From Haematococcus lacustris (taxonomy: Eukaryota > Chlorophyta > Chlorophyceae > Chlamydomonadales > Haematococcaceae), in contig JASKMD010000026.1 in the NCBI GenBank assembly GCA_030144725.1, positions 1,929,052-1,993,051 of the forward strand: 64,000 bases of DNA, written 5' to 3'. The position numbers were made by a program, and so were the translations under genes. Every line of letters begins with the position of its first letter. The stretch's first letter is position 1. The notes beneath the pieces are model-generated. The model was not told where the DNA came from, made no database searches, and saw only the letters and a list, made by a program, of their open reading frames with translations. Shown here piece after piece: positions 28,195 to 38,700 of this stretch.

Positions 28195-29700
28195 TCAGTA
28201 CTCCCTGGGCGGCAGCATGATGCGGTTGATGACGTGGACAGCTGCCTGCAAACACCGGCAGGGGGCAGCAGCTGGAGCAGCGGCAGGGGGCACAAGCCCA
28301 CAAGGGCAAAAGCAAGAAGACAGGTACACACGGCATGTTCCTAAGTGTCACAGTATGCTGCTGTTGCTGCTGCTATTGCTGCCACAATGGTGTGGTGCTG
28401 CTGCTGCTGCCGCCTAACGCCCCTGACCTCGCTGCCCTGGGGCACGTCCACAGCCAGCAGTACGCCGGTGCGGTTGCGGGCATCAGTGACGGTCAGCGTG
28501 CCATTCCTAGAGGGCCAAACAGGGGGGTGGGGCAGGGGGGCAGCAGCAAGCTTGTAGCACGCAAGCAGGCAGTAGCAACAGGGAAAGCTCAATTTCAAAC
28601 CATATTATTTACAATAACGATACTTCACGAAACTAGGAACGAAACTAGTAGTAACAAAACTAATCATAAAGATAGTAATAGTGATAATAACAGTGATAAT
28701 AATCGTAATAATAAAAAGGATGTACATAACGTTGAGTATTGATAGGGCCAGCAGGAGGTCCTGACAGCCCGGTGCTTCGCAGCCATGTGCTACATGGAAC
28801 AAGGTGCATGCACTGCGGGTGCCATGAACAACCTCTAGACGCACTGACTTGAGGTGCTTCAGGTACAGAGGAGGGCCCAGCAGGGTCGGCACCAGCAGTC
28901 CGCCAAAGCTGGGGAAGTCAGTGCTCACGATGGTGAAGTTAGCAAGCACCTGCAAGCTAGGCGTCACACAACGTGAGACCACATCAGTTGATTACACCTC
29001 TTTTAAACATCACACACAATCACATCCTTCACTGTGGTCGTGGCAAGGGTCACTCGCCCCAAGCCCACCAACTGTGACAAGTGTGACGGGTATGACAGCC
29101 ATGATGTGGTGCCTCAGGTTTTCTATGGCCCTCTCTGTCGCCCTGCCTGACTGCACTGCTCCCGGGGTAAGAGCTTCTGCTCAGCTTTGAATTACATTAT
29201 CGTACCTGCCTGCCTGCTCGCGGCGCCTGCCCCGCCTGCCCTGCCTGCCCCACCTGCAGTGCCTGCCTCACCTGCCCCGCCTGCTTCACCTGCCCCACCT
29301 GCCCGCCTGAACCGCCTGCCTGCCTGCTTGCCTGCCCCGCCTGCCCGCCTGCTCAGCCTAGTGCAGGTCAAGGAAGCGTGGAGGAGGGCTTACACAGCTC
29401 CCTGGTAGCCAGCTTGCACCAGCCCTACATCCCTGCCCGGCATGGCTGCCAGAGGGGTAAGAAGTGTGAGGGGCATCAGCCCGTGACCCACATGGCCTCA
29501 GCTTGCATCTCACATGGCAGCCCAGTGCAGGTCAAGCAAGCTTGGAGGAGTGCTGGCTGCCAGAGGGTTAGGAAGTGTGAGGGGCATCAGCCCGTGACCC
29601 ACATGGTACTTGACAATGTCCTTCACAAAGCTGCTGTTCACAAGCATCTCAGTCAAGCCTGAAAAGCCAGCGTTGGCTATGAAGCGGCGGAACGCCTTAA

Positions 29701-29749
<49 letters not shown>

Positions 29750-30911
29750 TGACAGCAGCAGCAGCAATGACAGCAGCAGCAGTTGAGCAGCAGCAGCAGC
29801 AGCAGTGACAGCAGTTCGCGCCATCTGCAGCAGTAGCAGATGAAGAGCCGCAGTGGAAGTGCTATACAGAAAAAAAGAAAAAAAGAAAAAAGAAACAGTG
29901 AAACAGGGAGGAGGTTCAGCCTGGGGGGGCGCCTGCTCCCTTACTGCAGAGCAGCAGCAGAGGCCTGTGATGAGTGTGACATGCGGCTCACTGAGTTTGA
30001 AGGGACAAAGTATGTCGCCGGCACTGTGCCCATCAAGGACTTGTCACCGCCACCAGCCATGGCCATCAGAGCGTCAAAGATGGACAAACTCGTGTTGATC
30101 TGCAGCCAGGGCAGAGCAGGGCAGCCAGGCTGTTCAGAGCGGGCGGGGCGGGGCGGGGCGGGGCGGGGCTAGGCGCAGGGCCAGCAGGGCAGGCTGGTAA
30201 GGTGTGGTCAGGGCAGGGTTTGCAGGACGCTGTGTAGTAGCAACAGCATTGTTTGGTGATGCTGAGGTCACACCAGCGCTGGGTCACACCTTGGGAGCGC
30301 CAGGCGTGGCAAGAACTGTGGAGATGTTGCCGGGGGCCATAGGTAGTGTGACATTTGAAGTGTCCTGGAAGGTCCTGGGAGTTAGCAGCAAGGTGCAGGC
30401 TGTGCAGGGCCTGCTGCCATTACTGGGACCTTGCCACAGGATATCAGGCATGGGACAGCTGCTAGCTGGGAGGCGGGAGGCGGCAGGTGCAACAGGTGCT
30501 GGAGGAGTGCCTTGTGGTCAGCTGGGCAGGACATGAGCCTGGCTGCTGCGGGGCTGCTCACCACCACCAGCACCGCCTGCCTCACCGCCTGCACCCTGCA
30601 CCACCCTCCCTCCAGGTGGTGGCTGCTGCTGCAAGTGTTGTCATAGCTGTCGCCATGCAGCAAGCTAGACTCTGTACAGCCAGCCCCAAGCTGCTAAAGA
30701 GCAGCACTCATGCTGCTGCTGCTGCTCCTGCTGCTGCTGCCGCCGCCCACCATGCACTGAGGTTGACTCTGCGGTCCACAGTGAGAGGCATGCTGACATT
30801 AGGCACTCCCGCGCCATTCACAGCGTCAACAGCGTTGCAGGGCGTGCTAAGGTAGAGTAGGGCAGCCAGGCAGACCCCCAGGGTCTTCAGCAGCAGCAGC
30901 GGGCGAGCCAT
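28195..30911 (-). CDS. Secreted fasciclin (FAS1) domain protein
   Basis: FAS1 domains mediate adhesion or cell-wall and matrix contacts. The start at 30,911 gives a clear signal peptide (MARPLLLLKTLGVCLAALLY, then cleavage near PCNA). About seven exons follow on the minus strand, including ones ending near 30,285 and starting near 30,102. The domain shows FDALMAMAGGG, the first conserved box YFVPSNS joined to AFRRFIANAGFSG, and the second box ending VKDIVKYH. It continues with VLANFTIVSTDFPSFGGLLVP, NGTLTVTDARNRTG and the final strand AAVHVINRIMLPPREY before TGA (28,197-28,195). An upstream Met at 30,938 would precede the signal peptide by nine residues. I predict one FAS1 domain and no visible GPI signal. 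Confidence 0.85.
28605..28742. other. AT-rich islet in a FAS1 intron
   Basis: About 140 bp of strongly AT-rich sequence (taataatcgtaataataaaa and similar words) sits between GC-rich exons. It has no coding signature and no terminal inverted repeat that I could find. It could be a degenerate transposon end or a local satellite. Confidence 0.5.
29700..29800. repeat. CAG repeat tract in a FAS1 intron
   Basis: CAG runs separated by CAATGA lie immediately upstream (minus sense) of the exon coding AFRRFIANAGF. On the minus strand it forms the pyrimidine-rich part next to the splice acceptor. Confidence 0.85.
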
Positions 30912-32786
30912 AGCCTGCAGCTGGGGCAGCAGACGCAACGACGGGGCAAGTCAGGCTGGCTGGCGAGGATGGCTTGTTGCAGCAGCGCAGTCTCACAATG
31001 CTCGTCTATGTGTACTGTAGATGCACTGTAGCTGAAGTAGGCTGATATGGCAGTGGAACTGGCATCTGCCTGCCAGTGATTGGCACTGTGTGAGGCATGC
31101 TGCGGAGGCACATGACACAGACAAAGTGACCGTGTAAGGCAGCAGCCACACAGCGTGCTGGACATGTGCTGGGCCAGCTATGATGGATAGGCGGAGGCGT
31201 GGCTAGAGGCCCTGGCTGCCACCATCGTCTTCAATGCCATGGCCTGGCATCTCCCAGTGTGCAGCACAGCCCAACATCAGCGGTGTCGCTGCAGCACTTC
31301 ATGCCAAGGCCTGGGTGCGAGTCGCACAGCCAGCACATACCACTGTGCCGGGCCTGACTATGTATGAGTGCCACTGACTATTGTGGCCCTGGCGCTGGTA
31401 GGCAATCCACCGGGTTATGGTGTAGATGGTGGCTGGCTGCTGCCCAGCTGCGGGGTAGCAGGGGCATGGGGTGTGGCACAGCTGCTGGCCCTGCTTGGGA
31501 CGTACAGGGTGCCAGATAGCGAGCTGAGGCAGCAAGGGAGTGGATGGCTTACATGAAGCTGTGGCAGTGACCAGCCCTTGGCTGCGAGGGCCAAGCAGGC
31601 ACGATCGGCCGAAACTTGCTGCGTGCATAGACTGAGAGGTGTGCGCGGAAGTTGGTTGTGACAGCCGCTATGTCGGCTCGTGGCCTGGCCTGACTAAGTG
31701 CATTGAGGTGGTTACGCTCGTGAATTATGCACACGCCAGGACTTCCACTCACTCTGTTTGTGCGGCGTCGACCTCGGGCCTGGTCGGGCGGCGCAGCCAA
31801 CCAAGCTTGAGCCACGTGGAGTGGGCGTCCTGGCGCACCGTGCTGCTTGCCTCCTGGCCTCAGATATGTCTTACGATAACGGGTGACGGATGCTGCGAGT
31901 GTACGACAGGTCGTAAGCCTATGGTCCTATTTGATCCAATGCGGAACCAAGGAAAACGAGGGTTTTGACATCACACGCCGGCACTGTTTGACAAAATGTA
32001 GTTAGCGGACGTTGAGCTGCGATGACGGTGCAGACCAAGAGCCATTAACAGCAACATCCAGGCTGTGCTCCCGTCGAATACGCATGTCCGTGAGCACGCT
32101 GTTGTGTACTGTGGAGCATTTTCATGCTGTGGCCCCCTGACGGATCACTACTACCACTCTGCCACCTTCTGTGCTCTTGGAACACCTATGCTGCCAGGAT
32201 GACCAGTGGGGCACAGCAGGTTTGTGTACCAGGATGAGCCTCAGGTGGCTCCAACTAACAGGAAACCTACCCCTGGTATTCAAAACGTCGCCGCATCCCA
32301 GGCACGTGGTTTACATTTAGGTGTGGCACATCGCCGAATAGAAGAATCTGTCAGCTCTGTCGTGCAACTTGTATAAATTAGTATTGTGCAGTGTGCTGAG
32401 TGCCCCGCCCCGCCCCGCGTCCCTTTCCACTGATTCTGCGGCCGTAATACTGATGCATTGAATAAGGTCAGGTCATGAAGACACCACATGTAGGTCGCGC
32501 AAGGATTGGTGAAGTGGCCGATGCTCAGTGTGCTTGTTTCGTAAACCTCGGCTTGCTGGGTCGCCAAGCACGAGACACATGACCGTGCCTCATTGCCAGG
32601 CACGAAAACGAAAAGAAAGAGTGCATTGCAAAAGTTTGCACAGCTGGGAGCTGTGCTTGCCACGCTGAGGGGTCGGAGGGTGGTCCAAACTCGCGGAGAT
32701 GGAGTCGCCGCCGGTCGTCCGCGCCGGCTACTGGCGTGCGTCAGGCAGGTGACCGCGGGGGGAAACGACAACGTTTTTGGTGCGCC
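30912..32786. other. Intergenic region between the FAS1 5' end and the SMC1 3' end
   Basis: Both flanking genes are on the minus strand. No frame here has a recognisable domain. Notable contents are the diverged dispersed repeat at 32,245-32,402 and, inside it, a minus-strand TGTAA (32,315-32,311) that could serve SMC1 polyadenylation about 475 bp after its stop. Confidence 0.5.
32245..32402. repeat. Diverged third copy of the 8.4/9.2-kb dispersed repeat
   Basis: Shared words in the same order as copies 1 and 2 are ccaactaa, ggaaacc.acccctggta, tcaaaacg.cgccgc, cacgtggttt, atctgtcagctctg, gtaacttgta-like text and attgtgcagtgtgctgagtg. Divergence is clearly greater than between copies 1 and 2, and the copy stops after about 160 bp at a gccccgcccc run. 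Confidence 0.8.
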
Positions 32787-35700
32787 TCACTCTGCTGGTA
32801 GCGGCTCGCCGAACGCGGATAAATCAAAGGTGAAGGTGCGCGAGCATCCCAGATCCACGTCCCTGGCCACACCCACCAGCGCGTCTGCTTTCTCGTAGAA
32901 GATGTCCTGCATGAATTCACATATGTGGGTTGTCGTGCTGGGTCGCAGCCCAGAAGTCGTTGGGCGTGCGGCAATGATCATGGCTCACTTTTAGAGAGAT
33001 GACGATTGATTGGAAGCGGCCTTGGTCGCTGCTGCGCGTCTTGTCGCGGATGTAGTGTGCAACGCGGGCGACGTTAGTTGCGTCGAGGGCCGCGTCAACC
33101 TGCGAAGGTTGCAAAGAATGCCCACTTGCATCGTCCCAGCAGGTCAAGTCACACTCAGAGGTGTCATGTCACTCTACAGTGCGTTTATTTGGTTCTCACG
33201 GCCGCAATTCATCCGTGTGCCATCCACTTGCACGGGGCTCAGCAATGTGTACGTCAGTGGCCAAGCAGTGAGCCATGAAGTCAAGCAGGAGCAGCCGGAG
33301 TCACCAGGATCAACATAACCCCAGCAACATGGCTACGCAGCACCGTGAGGCAACATGGTGGGGTGGCAGTATCCAGCAGCAGCGGCCGGCAACCACTTAC
33401 CTCATCTAGTACAAAGAATGGTGAAGGGCGGTAGGAGTGGATGGCGAACAGAAGGGCCAGCGCCGCCACCGTCTTCTCACCGCCTGGAACATGCGTGGCA
33501 GGGGCTGCTGCAGTGGCCACTGCTGTCAGGGCGGCTGTTCAGCCAGCCGCATGACGTGGGGGCTTCGATTGTGTGACCCTACCTATGTGACCTCAGTGGG
33601 GTGAGGGACTGAGTGGTGTGACCTGAGTGTTACCCTGGCAGCCCTAGAAGGCTCACAGCAGGAGCACATGCAGGCAGGGAGCATGTCACGTGATAAGATG
33701 TTCCTAAACATGATAGTGCGCTGCAGAGGACAAGGATTCCCCCCCCCCAGCTGCAAGCATGTGTGATGATGACTCAGAGAAACGCAAACATGCGGCAGAT
33801 GGTAGAGAGCAAACGAAGCAGCGCATAAGTATATGCATATGTTGTGAACACCTAACTAATGCACCTGTCTACCATACCAACCCCTTTGACATCCTTGGCA
33901 GCGGCCAAGTGCTAAAACCTGTGGCATGCTTGCCTCCAGGCCGGACCCATGCGGTAAAACCGCGAAAACCCTACATGGATCCTATGGCTCATTGTACTTG
34001 AGCCACTGGCCATCACCATGACATGGTGCTCACCCGCCAGCGTCGTGCCTGAAGCATCCGTAACATTCCTACCCTGGATGTCCAAAACCTCTTGACAAGA
34101 TAACATGTGCAAGCATGCTGGGATGATTGTGGTGAATGTGATAGTTGTGTAGCATGATCCATTAAACGAGTGATGTTAGAGAAAATCAAAGCATGCATGC
34201 AAGATGTATGCAAGTAAAACAGTGTGAGCAAGAAGCGACATGCGATGGGGTAAATAGCAATAGTGCGACACGTGTGAAATGTGATGAGCAATAGCTTAGA
34301 AGAAATGCTAGATAGCAAACGGAATGAGTAGGGACGCCTCGACTAGCAGCAAGCAAGGCAAAGCTGATACCCGTCACCAGGAAGTGGGGCTGACCTGACA
34401 GCTGCTCCATGTCACGAAAGCGTTTAGTAGGCGGCATGGCGGTGTACTTGATGCCACCCAGAAATGGCTCCTCGTGGTTCTCCAGGCTTAGGTAAGCGGT
34501 CCCCCCTGGTCAGCCAGCCCGTACCCACATGCAGCGTTACACAGTGTGACCCAGGGTGACCAGGCTGAGCAAATGTCACACCCAACGACTTGGAATGGAA
34601 CCCACAGGTCACACAAATGCTACTCAGCTGCAGCTGGCGCGGTGTGAGAGATGCATGCTGTAGCATGCAGGGGGGTGGTGGCAGGCGCGGCATGGCAGGC
34701 AGGAACAGGCTAGTAGCCAGTGATGGGACTGGAGGGGAGGCACTATGAAGCAGGCAGGGGTGGAGGGCTGTGGCAGTGGCAGGCAGGGTGAGGGGGTGGG
34801 AGGGAGGGGGGTGGGCAGGCTGTTGCTCTGCCTGCCGGCTCACCCAGGCTATGTACGCTGCTGGCGGTGAGCTGCTTGTAGATCTCGTCGATGGCGCTGC
34901 TGATGTGGGCGAAGGCGGCGGAGAACAGGTCGTGGCGGGTTTGCCGGCAGCTGCATCCAGGCAAGGGGCGGGACGGGGCGGGGAGGGGGGTGCAGGGGGG
35001 GTTGGGGTACGGGCTCGTGGGCCAGGGGTGAATGGCGGTCGAGTCACACCATTGAGAGAGGGGATGAGGGAGTGGGTTGGGAGGGCAGGGGCCCTCGTGG
35101 GGTGAGTGCATCTGCCGACCCATCACCCAACACCTCTCCCCACCCTTCCTGACAATTGGCAGGGAGTGTATTCTCTGTGGCTGGGGCCAGGGGATGGCCA
35201 GAGGGGGTCCGGCCCTCCTCCCACACACCTCTCCCCTCACTGGGCCCACTGCCAGCCCCCTGTGTCGGCCCACCTGGCAAAGGCCTGCTGCACGGCGGTG
35301 GCGTCCTTGCGGGCTTGGTCCAGTGCGGCGACCTGCAGCAGCAGAGGGGAAGAGGCAGCGCTATGACTGGCACGCACGGCATCGCCACTTCCCACCACCA
35401 TCCCTGCCCCCACGCTGCTGCTGTCCCACACCACGCATCAAACCCAGCAGCCCCTACTCTGCCCTGCCTCACTGCCACTGGCAGTGTTTACTCCCCTGCC
35501 CCCCTCCTCTGCCCCCCTCCCCTGCCCCCACCCTGCCCTGCTTCTTGACATTCCTCCCAAGCTCAGGGCCCCCACCGGTGTCCTCCAAGGCACCCTCACG
35601 GCTCGCCTCCTCCCCTCCCCTTGCCCCCTCACCAGCTCCTTCTCCCGCTCCACCACCGCCTCATACTGGTCCACTGCCTTCAGGTTAGGCACCCGGGCCT

Positions 35701-38700
35701 CCAGCTCAGCGGCCAGCTCCGCAATCTGCTTGGCCTGCTCCCTGGAGGATGACACGGACAGGCAGGCGCGAGGGAGGGCAGGCAGGCGAGATGAGGCAGG
35801 CAGGCAGGCAGGCAGGCCCAGCCAGTGTATGACGCCCCTCAGCATCAGTGGCCTTGGAAGTCTTCCCCTTCAAGCCCGTCACTCATGGCTGAGTATGCAG
35901 TGCTGCAGCTAGGCTATGCCAGGGCTGAGGTGCAGGCAGGTCGATGCAGCTGCCTGCAGCAAAGCCCCTGCAGCCCGGCCTGCCTGCAGCTCCACCTTCA
36001 GGACCAAGACGGTGCAGACTAGGGCTGAGTGTAGGCCTGCTGCCAGTCTGCATGCCTGCTGCCTCCACACTTATGCACACAGGCAAACTCGCCAGGCTGC
36101 CAGGCTGCCAGGGCTGAAGTGGTGTGAGGCGCTGGCGAGGGGCGGTAGGTCGCCGGTTCTATTCCTGGCGGGAGCGAGGTGAGGCCCAACCTGGAGATGG
36201 CTTCAGAGTCCTTGAAGCTGGCCAGGCTGGTAAGGCTGCGGGGCAGGGAGGAGAAGTCGATGTCCGTGAGGGCGCTGGGTCTTGCAGCTGACTGGCTGCC
36301 CCCTGTGACGCAGCCAGGGCCAACACACCACATGTGGTCTGGTCTGGTCTGGTGGGAGGGTAGCAAGGACGCGCCCCGAGGCTACTCTCCTCCCTTGATG
36401 CACGCCTGATGGTGAGGGCAAAGTCTCTCACTCTTTCTTTCTTGTGTTGCCAGGTGCGCAGGGCAACAACACTGTGAGGCAGTGTGGTGCGCAGTGGGGG
36501 GCGACAGGAGGACCCCAGGAGGAAGGAAGGGCGACAAAAGCTGACCAGACACTGGGGCACATGCACTGAACTTCATTCCAGCAAGCCCTGCAACCTACAA
36601 TGAGCCCGCTAGAGTACCATCTCACCCCCTGCCTCCCTGCCCCCCTGCCCCCCTGCCTCCCTGCCCCCCTGCCTCCCTGCCCCCCTGCCTCCCTGCCCCC
36701 CTGCCTCCCTGCCCCCCTGCCTCCCTGCCCTCCAGCCCCCCTGCCCCCCAGCCCCCCAGCCCCCAGCCCACACCCCTGCCCCCTCAGCTGCATGTCCCGC
36801 CCCTACCGCCTGGCCTAAGGTGAGGATCACCTGCTCCTGAGCCAGGCCCGGCCTGGGTGGCTCCTGCTGCCTCCTCCTCCTCCGCTGCCGCCTCCGCCAC
36901 CTCCAGCAGTGCCGCTGCACCTGGCTTGCGGGGGATGTCCACCTGGTCCAAGGCTGCGGCTGAGACCTACAGCAGCAGCAGCAGCAGGGGGGGTCAAGGG
37001 GGGTCAGGGGGAGTCAGGGGGAAAGCAGAGACGGCACAGCTGGCAGTGGGGGAGGGGCGGGTTGAGATGGGTCAGGGCAGGTCAGGGGCAGGGCAGGACA
37101 AGGCAGGGACAATACACAAAATGGCAGTGGAGCCTGTCTGTGTTTTTTTCTGCGCTTAAAGTGAGACGTCAAGGGTGGCACGTCAAGGGTGTCCTCACCA
37201 GGTCCCTGGCGCGTGCCTCTGCTGCCTCCTCCCCCGCCTGCGCTGCCGCCTGCTGCCTGCTCAGCCGGGCAATGTCAGAGACCACAGTCGAGCCTCTCTT
37301 CCTCAGCTCACGCAGCTCAGTCTCAGCACGCTCTACCTACAACGAGGGAAGGATGCTGGCATGGCCTGGAGGGGTGGGGTGGGGTGGGGTGGGGTGGGGT
37401 GGGGTGGGGTGCGGTGGGGTGGGGTGGGGTGGGGTGGGGTGGGGTGGGGTGGGGTGGGGTGGGGTGGGGTGGGGTGGGGTGGGGTGGGGTGGGGTGGGGT
37501 GGGGTGGGGTGGGGTGGGGTGGGGTGGGGTGGGGTGGGGTGGGGTGGGGTGGGGTGGGGTGGGGTGGGGTGGGGTGGGGTGGGGTGGGGTGGGGTGGGGT
37601 GGGGTGGGGTGGGGTGGGGTGGGGTGGGGTGGGGTGGGGTGGGGTGGGGTGGGGTGGGGTGGGGTGGGGTGGGGTGGGGTGGGGTGGGGTGGGGTGGGGT
37701 GGGGTGGGGTGGGGTGGGGTGGGGTGGGGTGGGGTGGGGTGGGGTGGGGTGGGGTGGGGTGGGGTGGGGTGGGGTGGGGTGGGGTGAGGTGGGGTGGGGT
37801 GGTGTGGTGTGGTGTGGTGTGGGGTGGGTGAGTATAAGGGTGGGGGTTCTGTGTGCATGTGGCTGGCGGTTGACTGACAACAAGACCAGGTCCAGGGTCC
37901 AGGTCAAAAATGAGCCCACCTCTACATTGCTGGCGCTGATGGCCTCCTGCTCTGCATCCACTTGGCGCTGCAAGTCGTCCAGAGCTGCCTGGGCCGCAGC
38001 AACCTCCTCGGCCACCTCCTCCATGCGGGCTCGATCCTGTATCCAAGTGTGCATCACACTCCCAAAGTGTGTCCTAGCTCACAGTATTGGTTACACTAAA
38101 AGTCTTTGTATACGGTCAGCGGGTCTTGTTGCGGCTTGGGACAGCAACGGGCGGGGTGGACGGTGGCTGATGCCCATCTCGAAGCTTGCCGCACCTTGTC
38201 GAGGTCCTGCTGCCGCTTGGCCAGCGGCCCGGCAAAATCGCGACCGCGCTCATACTCAAGTTGGTTGCGAATCTTGTTTTCCTGCATGCCATGAACCGCG
38301 AGGCTGTGTTGTCGCAAGAGGTCAGGATCGGAGCGCCCAGCAGTGTGATGCCGGTGTGAATCATACCTGCGCTGTCCGCGCGGCGCGCTCTTTCGCCACA
38401 CGCGCCTCAAACGCCTCGTGCGCGTCCTCGTATTCGCGTATGCTCGCCAACCCCAAGCGTTTCGAGAAAGCAGCAAAGGCGCTGTCACTGACAGCATTCA
38501 TTCTTGTCTCAAGCGCCTGCGCGTTTGCGTACATAGTACCGCGTTGGTGGGTGCAGCCGACCCAAGCCCGCGCGGATCGCATCGCATTGTGTAACATCGG
38601 TTTCTTGGTTTCTATCAACCGCACCTCCATCTCAGACTGTCGAGCAACGACCGCAGCCCGCAAGCGCTCAACCTCCGGTTGCTGCTTGGCAGCCTGCGCG

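Noticed and set aside
31549..31968. ORFs on both strands between the FAS1 gene and SMC1
   Set aside because: They show no conserved motif or exon structure and were left as unassigned intergenic sequence.
36120..36180. tRNA gene suggested by the cgccggttctattcctggcg hairpin
   Set aside because: Only a T-arm-like hairpin is present, with no D-arm, anticodon arm or acceptor stem at the right spacing.
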